Assembly (NCBI RefSeq): GCF_000372725.1
Contig: NW_005197053.1
Coordinates: 40,001 to 104,000, forward strand
Reading direction: 5' to 3'
Length of the DNA stretch: 64,000 bases
From: Emiliania huxleyi CCMP1516
Lineage: Eukaryota; Haptophyta; Isochrysidales; Noelaerhabdaceae
Under the pieces are notes generated by a model. The model saw only the letters and a list, made by a program, of their open reading frames with translations. It was not told the DNA's origin and did not search any database. The position numbers and the translations under genes were made by a program. Positions 52,037 to 62,601 of this stretch are shown piece after piece; positions within the stretch are counted from its first letter, which is position 1; the number at the start of each line of letters is the position of its first letter.

Positions 52037-52565
52037 GGATACCCATCACTGAGCCGACGATGCTATGGGTAGTCCCAGGGTGGCGCCCACCCCCATACCC
52101 TCAGGCACTTGCCTGCGCCCTGCCCGCGCACGCCGCGCACGCGCACGCCCGCGCACGTGCGCGCACGCGGCACTACGTCCGCGCACGTGCGCGCACGTGC
52201 GCGCACGCCCCGCGCACGCCCGCGCACGCCCGCGCACGCCCGCGCACGCCCGCGCACGCCCGCGCACGCCCGCGCACGCCCGCGCACGCCCGCGCACGCC
52301 CGCGCACGTCCGCGCACGCCGCACTACGCGGCACTACGCGGCACTGCCCAGGTTCCCTCACGCTCAGATTCCCTCACACTCAGATTCCCTCACGCTCAGA
52401 TTCCGTGCAAGGGGGTGCCGAGTATGCCACAGGCCGGGATGGAGTGAGATCTTGCGGGGCAGGGCGTGGGCTAGTGCGCGAGGGCGCAGGCAAGTGCCCG
52501 AGGGCATGGGGGTGGGCGCCACCCTGGGGCTACCCGTAGCATTGTCGGCTCAGTGATGGGTATCC
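52037..52565. mobile_element. TIR element (529 bp) enclosing a minisatellite
   Basis: Ends of about 85-90 bp are inverted copies: the left starts GGATACCCATCACTGAGCCG at 52037 and contains AGGGTGGCGCCCACCCCCAT; the right is its complement ending at 52565. The centre holds a 10-bp minisatellite (CGCGCACGCC units, 52140-52320), GGCACTAC repeats, and four CTCAGATTCCCTCAC units. No ORF of interest. The target duplication is at most a few C. Confidence 0.78.
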
Positions 52566-52765
52566 CCCGTCACGGCGTCGGCCACTCGGCGGCGCTGTCG
52601 GGAGGGCGGCGGCGGCGGTGTAGGGGCGGCGGCGAGCTCCCGGTGGCAAATGCTCGCCTCACAGTCCAAGATGGCGGCTCACACGCCCAACCATGCTCTG
52701 GTGCGTCGATTGGGTCGCGTCTGCTGCCCGTGTCTCTGTCTTATCGGCACGACGACAACAAGCTA

Positions 52766-53140
52766 CCCCTAACCCTAACCCTAACCCTAACCCTAACCCT
52801 AACCCTAACCCTTTATGAAATGAACTCGGGGGCACGGGACGCGGCACAAACGGGGCACAAACGCCAGGCTACAAAGACGGGGAGGCACGTAGTGACGCAG
52901 GGGAGTCTAGGCGACGGCGGCGTCCTCCGACGCCGCGGCGAGCCTGAGCTCGGTCGCAATCTCTAACCCTTAACCCAAATAACTCGGAGCATTCTCACCG
53001 AGAGCTCGCGTCAACGGACCGCTGGTTCCTCCATTCCGACCCGAAGCGGCCCGTTCTTAGGAGCTGCACAACGGCTTGAACTCTCTGACCCTAACCCTCA
53101 CCCTAACCCTAACCATAACCCTACCCTAACCCTAACCCTT
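52766..53140 (+). repeat. Interstitial telomere-like repeats
   Basis: Seven CCCTAA units run at about 52767-52811; a second degenerate block (CCCTAACCCTCACCCTAA and variants) runs at about 53087-53139, with a short remnant at about 52963. CCCTAA is the TTAGGG-type telomere found in haptophytes. The second block ends about 46 bp before the ATG of the next gene. Confidence 0.92.
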
Positions 53141-53185
53141 GCGCCTTGGCTGGCTGTATAAAGCTATGTCGTTTTGTCTGAGGCT

Positions 53186-54510
53186 ATGTCGCAGCGCCTG
53201 CCCCGTTCGCCAGTGGTGCTCGCCAGCCTGCTCGCCAGCCTCGCCTGGCGCGGCGCGCTGGTCGGCATCCTGACCGCGCCGCTCTACTGCTGCTTCGGCG
53301 TCCTGTACGCGCTCCTCCTCCTGCCGCGCGTCCTCCTTCGCAAGCTGGACCGCCGCGCATTTGGGCCGACGCTCGACGCCGCCGACGGCGGCGGGATGGG
53401 CGGGCTGCTGCTCGCCCTCGAGGCGCCCCTCGCGCTGCTGTCGTACGTGCTGTACCAGACCACCAAGTTCTTCGTGCTGCCGATGATGAGCTCCTTCGAG
53501 GCGGCGCGGCGTGGCGTGGACGAGACGTGGGTCGACAAGCTGCACGAGAATATCGAGGACCCCGGCCGGATCCCGCGGCTGACGGTGTTCGCCGCCATCT
53601 GCTGGGCCCCTCGGTGGAACACGCACACGAATGTGCACGTCCTGTGGCTGCTGGACCCGCCCGAGGGCGAGGCCACCTTCGAGGTCGAGAATGTGCGCCA
53701 GCGCGGATTTTCGTGGCAGGTCATCTTCTACGACGGGCGGCAGCAGACGCTCGGCTCGATTGCCTCCTCGCCAACGGGCGGAGAGTGGCTGGCGCTGACG
53801 CTCCGGACGGCGGGCGCCCTGCAGCTCACCATACGGCCGTACCTTTTCGATGGCTGCGCCTCGGCGACACTGCCGCGCGTGCGGATGAACGGGGTGGAGG
53901 TGACGCGGGGCGCGCCGGTGGTCTTCAAGCGCGAGCGGCTCGGCTTCAACGCGAGGCTGAAGGGTGCGTACGAGACGCCGCTGCACTGGGCGCTGCAGTG
54001 GCACACGTACGTCTTGCTCTGGCGAGGCGCTGTGAACGGCGTCTCTTCACACCTCCAAGCTGTGAACAGGCACACGTACGTCTTGCTGTGCTGCCGCAGC
54101 ATGGTGTCGGCCGAGGCCGTGCGCTCCATCTACCTGCCTCCCAGCTGTGAACAGCGTCTCTTCACGCCTGGAGCTGTGAACAGGCCGTGCGCGCCATCTA
54201 CCTGCCCGTCGGCAACCCGGAGACGCAGTGGCTGTACGGCGCGACGCAGCAAGGGTACTCGCTGCGCTTCGAGCTGCCCGCGTCGCTGCTCGAGGAACAT
54301 CTCGTCTTTTGCAGCGTCTACGACCGCGCCTCCTTCCCGCTGCTGCCCTCGCTGCAGGTGGAGCGGCCGTCGCACACGCTGCCGCCGTGTGGCGAGGACG
54401 GCTTCTGGGCGACGAGGATCGTGCGCAAAGATGGCACCGCCACGAGGCCGGAGGTGCTTCCGTCGGTGCGGGTCACTCTCGAGCGGCCATCGCGCACGGC
54501 GCTGCACTGA
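53186..54510 (+). CDS. Membrane protein of unknown function, 3 exons
   Basis: Exons 53186-54000, 54070-54115 and 54184-54510 give 395 residues. ATG 53186 is used; the TTG-led frame upstream has no support. The N-terminus has two hydrophobic segments (LVGILTAPLYCCFGVLYALL and LLLALEAPLALLSYVLYQTT), followed by a globular domain (RLTVFAAICWAPRWNTHTNV, SWQVIFYDGRQQTLGSIASS, AIYLPVGNPETQWLYGATQQ). Both introns are GC-AG, 69 and 68 bp, share the same ~41-nt core, and begin with long copies of the next exon. I recognise no family. Confidence 0.8.
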
Positions 54511-54933
54511 ACAGGCGACTGGGGCAAGGCACCGTGCGCGCGCGACGCCGGCCCCGCGAGCGGGAGGAGGGTGGCCATCTTGTGTTTGCGCATGTGCGCG
54601 TTGCATGATTGTTATCTTGGTTGTGGCCAGTTGCGGGGCCGCGGGAGAGATGCCGCTGCACCGAAACCGTTATGCTGTGTGGCATGGAGCGATGAGCATG
54701 CGGGGCGACGGGACAGGAGACGCGAGAGCGAGCAATTTGTGCGCGGGTGCGCGGGAGCGGGGCCCGGGGGTTGACATTATTTTTTCTTCATTCTTGATGT
54801 GGTTGTGGCTTGTGCGCCAGTGCATGCACCACAGCAAGAGACGCAAGGAGTAAGGGGAAATACCGTACGTCAGTAGACAGTAGTAGCTAGAGAGACGAGC
54901 GAGGAGAGACGCACACGCTCGAGGCGCACGTCG
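54511..54933. other. Intergenic between convergent genes
   Basis: No gene seen; likely 3' UTRs of the convergent membrane-protein genes. Confidence 0.35.
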
Positions 54934-56024
54934 TCATATCAGCGTCGCACGCGGTGCCGGTGGTGCGAGCGCCGTCGCGCCTCCCCAGAGCTGCGACACC
55001 GACTGCGACCAGCGCCACGAGTTCGCGGGGGGCGGCGCCGGCGCGGCGAGCGAGTCGCGGATCGAGGCGAGCGAGGGGCGGAGGTCGACGGAGCCTGAGG
55101 CTGGAAAGAAGCCCCGCGCTGCTGAGCCCCGCTCTGCGACAGGGCCGCCTGGCGCCTTCTCCGGCTCGCGCTCCGCCCCCTCCCCCTCGTGGCTCGCCAG
55201 GAACTGCTCCAGCCTATTCACAGCCCCCTCTCTAGTCGCTTGCAGCTCTCTCTTGTTTCGCCCGTTGCCTCGCAGGAGCTGCTCCGCCTGCGCACGACGT
55301 GGCTGTTCTGCCCCTGATCGTAGCCCGCGCGGTACACCAGCACCAGCACCGCAGCCACAAGGACAGAGAGCGGCACCGCCGCCATGATTGCCATCGGGAC
55401 CGCCGTCGTCTTGACCTGCGGTGCGCAAACCTCATCGTCGCCGCTCTGCCGCCCTGTAAACTCGACGCGTATAGAGGTGTGCGGCGGGTGCTTTCATGGG
55501 GCGGGGCGCGGGCGAGCCGCCGCCTGGTCGATCGCGTCGTCCTTGTGTTGCAGGATCACCGTGTCGATGAAGGCGCGGAGCTCGGCCGAGTCGCTCACCT
55601 CTTTGAAGATGGGCTTGAAGGCGATCCGAAAGGCGCGGCCGATCTCCGCCTGCGCGGCCTCCGTGACCGCAGCCTCCGAATCCTGCAGCGCGTCTTCGGG
55701 GCCGTACCCCACTCGCACCTTGGACGCCAGCAGGTCCGGGTCAAACTGCAGCGAGCTCCCCACGGACTGGAGCGCCTCGTTCACGGCGTTGACCTCTCTC
55801 TGCACCTCGTCGCGCGCGCCCTCCGCCGCCGGCGAGACCGAGGAGACCTCGACGGCGTTGTCTGGAAGTGCAATGCTCGCGAGGAAGGTGGCCTGGTCGC
55901 CGCCCTCCGCGCGTGGCTGCGCCGAGGGATCCGCAGAGGCGCCCGAAGGCTTCACCGGCAGCGCTCTTGCCACGGGCAGGATGAGCGCTGCGACGAGTGC
56001 GACGGGAGTCCGCAGCGCCACCAT
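54934..56024 (-). CDS. Type I membrane protein of unknown function, 2-3 exons
   Basis: ATG 56024 starts MVALRTPVALVAALILPVAR, a signal peptide. The lumenal part is Ala/Glu-rich and helical (VSPAAEGARDEVQREVNAVN, AAQAEIGRAFRIAFKPIFKE). After an intron near 55440-55510 a TM helix follows (PMAIMAAVPLSVLVAAVLVL), then a cytosolic tail (NKRELQATREGAVNRLEQFL, then SVDLRPSLASIRDSLAAPAP) ending at 54934. The tail is in another frame from the TM helix, so a further splice near 55260-55320 is needed. Exon edges are tentative. Confidence 0.55.
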
Positions 56025-57445
56025 TGCTGCGTTCTGGGGACCCCCCTCTTGGTCGACGGTCTGTGTAGCCCCCCTCGGTCCCTTCCCCTCGCCAGCTTGC
56101 GGAGCTGACCCCTGTCCCCTCGGTCAGCAGGGTCCGGGGGGGCGGAGCCCCGGCGCGGAAATTCGGCGTGCCCTTGTGTGCGCCTTGAAGAATTAAGATA
56201 CAAGCCTCTCTTGATTGGCGGCCATCCGCGCGTAATCTAGTGTGCGTGTCTGCAGCCTCCTGCGGTCCTGGAGCTAGCAGTGGAAGGCGGCCGGCGGTGG
56301 GGCGAGGGGGGGGGGGGGTATGGTCCCGACGGCGAGTACAACGAAGAAACGGGACGCTGCACTTCAGGCACGCGAATCTTGCCCTGTTAGATTGCCCTGT
56401 GCGCCACTAGCGCCACCCTAACTTATGCACGCTTGCACACCTCGACAGTAGTCAGAACTTGTTTCTCTTCATACACGCGTTGAGAAGGGCCCAGAGCTTA
56501 GAGACTACCCACCATGCAGAGCGCATCTCTCTCTCTGTTGTGCGAGGCGTGAACCGCGCCATTCGCTCTCACCTGGCAACCCTGTCTGCACGTCTCGCGC
56601 GCGCGTGAACAGGGCTCCAGGCCCCAAATTACGTGTGAGTGTTAGAGCTTATACACCAATACGTTTTATGATGTGTACGACCTTCGTACATGCATATGCA
56701 CCGTGGGTCGAGGGCAGCCTCTTCTCTCTCCGTCCCTTTGCGCCGCCGCCCGCCGCCGCCCTCTGCTTTTCCGCGCCGCGTCTGCGAAAAAAGAATTGCG
56801 GGAGTGCGGCGAGTGTGCGGGATGTCTGTGGGCCCGAGAGCGATATGCCATGTCCGCCTTGCGTTGTTTCATAACATCGAAGGCTAAGCTCAAAAAGAAA
56901 AAAAGAGCGGGGGGCGGGGACAGACGATTCCAGAAATGGTTGTGTCCCCGCTCCTCGCTCGCCCGGGCGGAGGGCATGGCCGCGGAGGAGGCGAGTACGC
57001 GCTGCCAGGCCTTCCGCAGACAGCCTCTTGGCCAGACTGAGGGTCGGCTTTGTGTGGCGTGGCCCGTGCGCTGCGCTGCACAAAGCTGCGTAAACTGCGG
57101 GAGCATCCTGTGCTTCCTTTGGGAAGTGCGCACTTCCTGCAGCTGGTGGAAGGCCGTGCCGCCGCTCGTCTGCTCCGTGGACAGGGCGGGGAGGCGACGC
57201 CGCAGCGCCGCAGCGTCCACTGCACGCCGGTGCAGCACTCTGCTGCCTGGTGGGCAGCATGCTGGTGCTGTGCGCGACGTTTTCGAGGCTGCAGTGGCGC
57301 TGCACCGCAAGCCACGGCGAGCGGCACGCGGCATGCGCGGCGCCACGCTTGGCCCGGACAGCGCCAGAGAGTGCCCTCGATGGGCCAGCCTGCGCGGCGC
57401 GAGCGCCGCACAAGCTGACGCATCGTCTGCCATTCTCTGGTCGAC
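56025..57445. other. Repeat-rich intergenic region
   Basis: Holds repeat E copy 2 (56509-56647) and a run of G at about 56307-56318. Overlapping frames of about 270 codons on both strands at 56649-57490 look like shadows of each other and match no family. Confidence 0.45.
56509..56647 (+). repeat. Dispersed repeat E, copy 2
   Basis: About 139 bp matching 13070-13209, but without the upstream coding part of the element, so it is a 5'-truncated copy. Confidence 0.88.
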
Positions 57446-57535
57446 GGCGGTCAATCTCACGATTGTCGATCAAAACCGGCGGGCTTTGTGACGCCGTTTA
57501 CGCAATCGTTTTTGGCTTCGCTTTCTCTTTTGCTT
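57446..57535 (+). repeat. Repeat F, perfect inverted copy at 63911-64000
   Basis: All 90 bases equal the reverse complement of the last 90 bases of the window; the similarity may continue beyond the window edge. Confidence 0.92.
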
Positions 57536-58377
57536 GTTTTTATTTTGTTTTTTCTTTTGCGAAGCGACGGAGGGGGGGGGGCGGGCGGGCGCTAACTATG
57601 GGCAACTACATGTCGAAGGTTCGAGGACGACTACTCGCCGCCTGGGTCGTTTGGGGCGCGCGGCTCCGTCGAGGACCGGGCGCGCCCCTTACCCGGCGCG
57701 GCGTAGGTCCCACTCTGACGTATAGAGGGGAGGCACGGACACCGGCCCAATTCATCAATTCCACTCATCTTCTGGTGCCTAGCCCCGTGCAGCGGCGGTC
57801 CGGCAGGCTGCCCCCAAGGCCCCCTGGGCCGCTGCGGGTTTTGGAGTTATGCTTTGGCACAGCTTCGGCGATGGCGGCCCCTCTCTGGGGCTTGCATAGG
57901 CGGGGAGTCTCCCCCGCTGGTCTCCTCATTCCCTTTTTCTTTTTCTTTTGAGAGCAGGACGCCGGGTTTGTCTTGTATGTGCGTGTCGGGGTGTGTGCGC
58001 GGGGCGGCAAGGGGCGGGGGCGTGTGTCGGGGTGTGTGCGCGGGGCGGAGAGGGGCGGGGGCGTGCAGGGCGGAGGCCCAACGTCGGGCAGCTTGTCGGG
58101 GCCGACGAATTCGAAGGGGGGGAAGGGGAGGGGGGAATCGGCAGTCGGCGTCGGAGTAGCAGGCTGCAGGGCGTACGGGGTAGCCGTCACTTTCCTGCCT
58201 CGCAAGGGCGGGGCTGTCCCGGAAAGTGAGAAACGCCGGGCAGCGTGGCGCATCATTGAACCCTCCCATACGTGCTTGTGCTTCCTCCTTCGGGCTGTTC
58301 CATCTCCCCATCTCTTTCCCGCCTGGGGCGGGGCAGCGGGCGGGCGCGCGGTGCAGTGCGGCGTGTGTGTGCGAGTG
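57536..58377. other. Intergenic with G-rich tandem duplication
   Basis: A unit of about 46 bp (GTGTCGGGGTGTGTGCGCGG) is duplicated at about 57977-58070. The part 57866-57940 recurs inverted at about 63195-63283. No gene called. Confidence 0.45.
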
Positions 58378-61300
58378 ATGGCTGCTACCAGGGACCTTGG
58401 GCTTGTATTATTAACAACGAAGGCGCTCTCAAAAAAAAGAATTTACTTGCCGGTGCCCGACGGTGGACCTTGCGTTGCGAAGCGCGAGCTCAATGTGGGT
58501 TACCACGCGCTTGCAGCCGTCGGCTGCCCAATCCGACCCGACCGACCCCTCTCCCCACGCAGGTCGCAGAAGACCTCGCTGCTTGGCAGCGACGGCGAGT
58601 CGAGCACTCCGGAGAGCGCGTACAAGGCGCGCCTCGCGCGGGCGCGTTCCGCCAACCTGAACCGCCGGCAGAGCAGAACAGACTCTTCTTCGAGCGCGCT
58701 CAGCCCGGAGAGCTCCCTGCAGTCGAGCCCCAGCGCTCCGCCGCCCGCGCGCTCCGCCAGCAAGGAGACCCCGCGCCCGCCGCCCGCCGCAGCCGGTGCG
58801 GCGTTTGAGCTGCTGGCTGCGGGCGAGGGGCATGCGGGCGCGTACTGGTCGTACTCGGAGCCGCGCGGGATGCTGGGCGTGGTGGACCGGTCGCAGCTGC
58901 TCCGCATCATCGACAAGACCGGCCAGCTCCTCTACCGCGTCCAGCTCCCCGCCGAGGGGACCACCATCTTCCTCGGCTGGGAAAAGTCGGGCGCGGGTCT
59001 CGCGGCGGTGCAGCGGCTGTTAACAGCGTGCCTTCACACTTCGCGCTGTGAACAGGCGCGGTTCTCGCGGCGGTGCAGCGGCTGGGCGGCGCCTTCCTCT
59101 GGTTCCCCGCGAGGCCGGAGAACGTGCAGCAGTGGGAGGGGATGCAGTTCTCCACAAAGGTGCTCAAAAACTCTCTCGTCAAGCGCAACTCTCACTTCGA
59201 CACCTGCTTCGCCTGCTGGTCCGACGCGGGCAAGCTGATGCTCGGCCTCGCCGACGGCAACTTCGCCATCTGGGACCTCGGCTCGAACGAGACCTTCATG
59301 TCGCGCACGCACTTTCCAGGAAAGCACCGCAATGCCATCACCTGCGGCGCGTGGACTCCGGACGGAACGTCCCTCGCGCTCGGGTCGGCGACCCAGCTCA
59401 AGGTCTCTGCGCCCATCGCCAACGCGAGCTGGGAGGGCACCGCCGCCAAGCTCGACCTCGCGGCCGGCGTGTCGGGCGGCTTCCAAAAGGTCTCCTTCTC
59501 GTCGGACGGCCGAATGCTCGCCGCCTTTGCCGGATTGTCCGTCTTTCGCGGCCTCACGCTGTGAACGGCGTCTCTTCACACCTGCGGCTGTGAACAGGCT
59601 CGTCCGTCTTTCGCTCGCTCGGCATCTACTCGGTCAAGGAGGGGGGCGTCGCCAAGAACGGCGCCATGCGCGTGCTGACCCCGGTCGGGGAAGTCAAGCC
59701 GTCGCCGAGCCTCGGGTCGCTCCAGGCGGCGCTCTGGCTCGGCCCGTTCACGCTGGCGGTCGTGTGCGCCACGGGCCGCGTCAAGCTGCTCCAGTATCTG
59801 CGGCACGAGGACTTCTTCACGCTGACGGAGGAGAGCTGCGCCGTGACCGAGGCGGGCGTCGTCACCGCGGCAGTGCTCGCCACGGGGCACGTCGCCATCG
59901 CGCACTCGTCCAAGGTCGCGCTGTGGGACCCATTAGCCCATTAGCTCAGTGTGATTGATGGATTGATGAATCAATTGACTCCTCCAAGGTCGCGCTGTGG
60001 GACCCGGTGGGGAAGCGGACGGTGCAGGAGGTGGCCCTGCCAAAGGCGCCCAAGGACGTGCGGCTGACCGAATGCATACACCAATAGTCATCCCCTCAAT
60101 GATATTCATTAGGCGCCCAAGGACGTGCGGCTGACCGCGCTCGAGCACACGCCCGATCTCCTCCTCGTCTCGCGCTCGGACGGCTCCGTCCTGTCGCAGC
60201 CTCTGCCGCTGCTCGAGTACGTCGACCACCAGCGGGTGGTCGTGGGCGACGCCGACGCGGCGGCGAGCGAGGAGGCGGCGGCCGGACTTGGACCGGTGCA
60301 GCCGACGCTGCTGCTGGAGGTGAGTGCGGCGGAGGGCGCCTCGTCGCGCCCAAACATGACTCCGCTGGCGCACTGCTACTCGCCGACGCTGCGCAAGCTC
60401 GCGGTGGTCAACTCGGACTCGAAGCTGCTCGTGTTCGGCGCCGACAAGGCAATGCTGCTGCAGAACCTCTCGTAGCAGGAGTGCAGGCTCGTGATCCATA
60501 AGGAGGGGTTCTGATAGGCGGTGCTGCTGCAGAACCCGCTCCCGCTCGCGGCGTGCGTCTACCTGCGCTTCGACCCTCGTTCGGGGAAGAACCTGGCGGT
60601 GGCGCTGCGCGGCTCCGGCGTCGCGCTTTGGAACGGCGAGACGAGCGGCAGTCTCATTCACACAACGATTGCACACAATGAGTGTGCTGTAGTATCATTC
60701 ACAGGCGAGACGAGCGGGAACCTCAACATGTGGACGGGCATGACCCGGGAGGGGGGACTCTTCAAGAGGTCCTCCTCCGCCAAGCAGAAGGAGTTCGACC
60801 CGACGACCGCCTGCTGGTCGATGGCGGGGCAGCTCGCCGTCGGCATGCAGGACGGCTCCTTGCTCTCCCCAGACCTCCCCATCCCTCCCCATACCTCCCC
60901 ATACCTCCCCCAGCTCTCCCCATACCTCCCCATCTCGCCCCATCTCTCCCCATCTCTCCCCATCTCTCCCCATCTCTCCCCACCTCTCCCCACCTCTCCC
61001 CACCTCTCCCCACCTCTCCCCACCTCTCCCCACATCTGCCCACCTCTCCCCACCTCTCCCCACCTCTCCCCACCTCTCCCCACCTCTCCCCACCTCTCCC
61101 CACCTCTCCCCACCTCTCCCCACCTCTCCCCACCTCTCCCCACCCCTCCCCACCTCTCCCCACCTCTCCCCATCTCTCCCCACCTCTCCCCACCGGCCTG
61201 CAGGACGGCTCCTTCGCGGTGTGGGATTCCGTCTCGAGCCAGGTGCCGTCTGCCGGCTGCACCTCGGCTGCATCTCGGCCACACCTCGGCTGCACCTCGG

Positions 61301-62601
61301 CTGCACCTCGGCTGCACCTCGGCTGCACCTCGGCTGCAGCTCGGCTCGACCTCCTTGCTGGCCGGGGAGGAGCCGGACAAGGCTTGCTGCTCTCTCCTGC
61401 CAAGGTGTCGACGTCTGGGCGGTCGGGCAAGCACTCGTCGCCAGTCACGGCTGGCGACTGGAGGACGTCGCTGTTCGCGCCCGCGCTCGCGCTCGCCTCC
61501 ACCTCCACCATCAAGGTATCTCGCGGCTTCGAGGCGGCTGAGTGGGGGTCGACGGCGCTCAAGCTGAAGCTGCCCAAGCGGTCGGCGGGAGGGTCGATGA
61601 AGAGCCTGCCCGGCCGCGCCAAGGCTCCGGGAGATACGGGGAGATATGGGGAGATATGGGGAGATGTGAAGAGCTTGCCCAGCCGCGCCAAGGCTCCGGG
61701 AGATACGGGGAGATACGGGGACGTCGAGGGGCTCTCGACTCCTCCGCCCTCCCTCGCTCAACTCACCGCCTCCTCCCACACCCCCCGCGCCAAGGCGGAC
61801 GTGGAGGGGCTTCACTTCTCCGCCCTCAAGTTCTCTGGCGGGGGGAGGCACCTCGCCGTGCTCGCGGCGCCAACCTCCGCGCCGAGGCTGACGCAGGTGT
61901 GTCTCTGTACGAGATATGGGGAGGTGTAGGGAGAGATGGGGAGAGATGGGGAGAGATGGGGAGAGGTGGGGAGGCTGACGCAGGTGTGTCTCTGTACGAG
62001 GTCGAGGCCATCTGCTCCCCCCCCCCCCCCCCCGTCTCTCCACCCCTCCCCCCTCTCTCGCAAACCAGGTCATCCTGTACGAGATCCAGGCCGAGTCCGA
62101 GGCGCTGGTCGCCAGTCGCGAGTACGTCGGCGACGGGGTGGGCGGGGCCCCCTTCGAGGTCTGCTGGAGCGGCGAGCTGCTCGTCATCTTCTCGCGCACC
62201 GACAGCGGCGGCTCCATCCGCACCATCCGCTCCATGCCCGGCGCCGTCGAGCCGTCGTGGCCGCCCGACCCGCGCGACGCCCCCGGCATGATGACATGCG
62301 GCGGCCTCTCGCCACGCGGACTGGTCGCGGCGGCCTTCGCGTGCGGCGAGCGCGGCGAGGTGTGCTGCTCTTCGGCCCCGCCGCCCTCGAGCCATCTCTC
62401 CCCATCTCTCCCCCCCTCCCCCCGCCTCTCCCCACCTCTCTCCAGGTGCTGCTCTTTGGCCTCCCCGCCCTCGAGCCGCTCGGCAAGATCTCGACGCCGG
62501 GCGTGCCGTCCGACCTGCAGCTGCACGCCCCCACCGAGGCGTCTCGGCACACGCTCTCCGTCGCCTTCGACGGCGGCGGCGTGCAGGTCTGGGAGGTGTG
62601 A
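58378..62601 (+). CDS. WD40-like beta-propeller protein, 12 exons
   Basis: Exons 58378-58990, 59056-59532, 59598-59914, 59989-60045, 60113-60448, 60518-60635, 60705-60850, 61204-61242, 61405-61623, 61795-61896, 62069-62359 and 62446-62601 sum to 2871 nt: 956 residues, no internal stop. The Ser/Arg-rich N-terminus is followed by WD40-like blades (ACWSDAGKLMLGLADGNFAI, KHRNAITCGAWTPDGTSLAL, QLAVGMQDGSFAVWDSVSS) and ends GGGVQVWEV. The GKHRNAITCGAW block resembles the propeller of IFT144/WDR19, but I do not claim orthology. Donors: five GC, two GA, four GT; every intron begins with a copy of the next exon's start. The first ATG in frame is 58378; an acceptor-like CACGCAG at about 58556 makes an alternative first exon possible. 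Confidence 0.75.
60851..61203 (+). repeat. Minisatellite intron of the WD40 gene
   Basis: About 30 tandem 10-bp units, mostly CACCTCTCCC and CATCTCTCCC. The intron begins GACGGCTCCTTGC and the next exon begins GACGGCTCCTTCG. The neighbouring intron 61243-61404 carries an 11-bp array (CACCTCGGCTG). Confidence 0.92.

Noticed and set aside
56649..57490. Overlapping frames of about 270 codons on both strands
   Set aside because: Composition is Arg/Ala/Ser shadow-like in each frame, no motif is recognisable, and the region is bordered by dispersed repeats.
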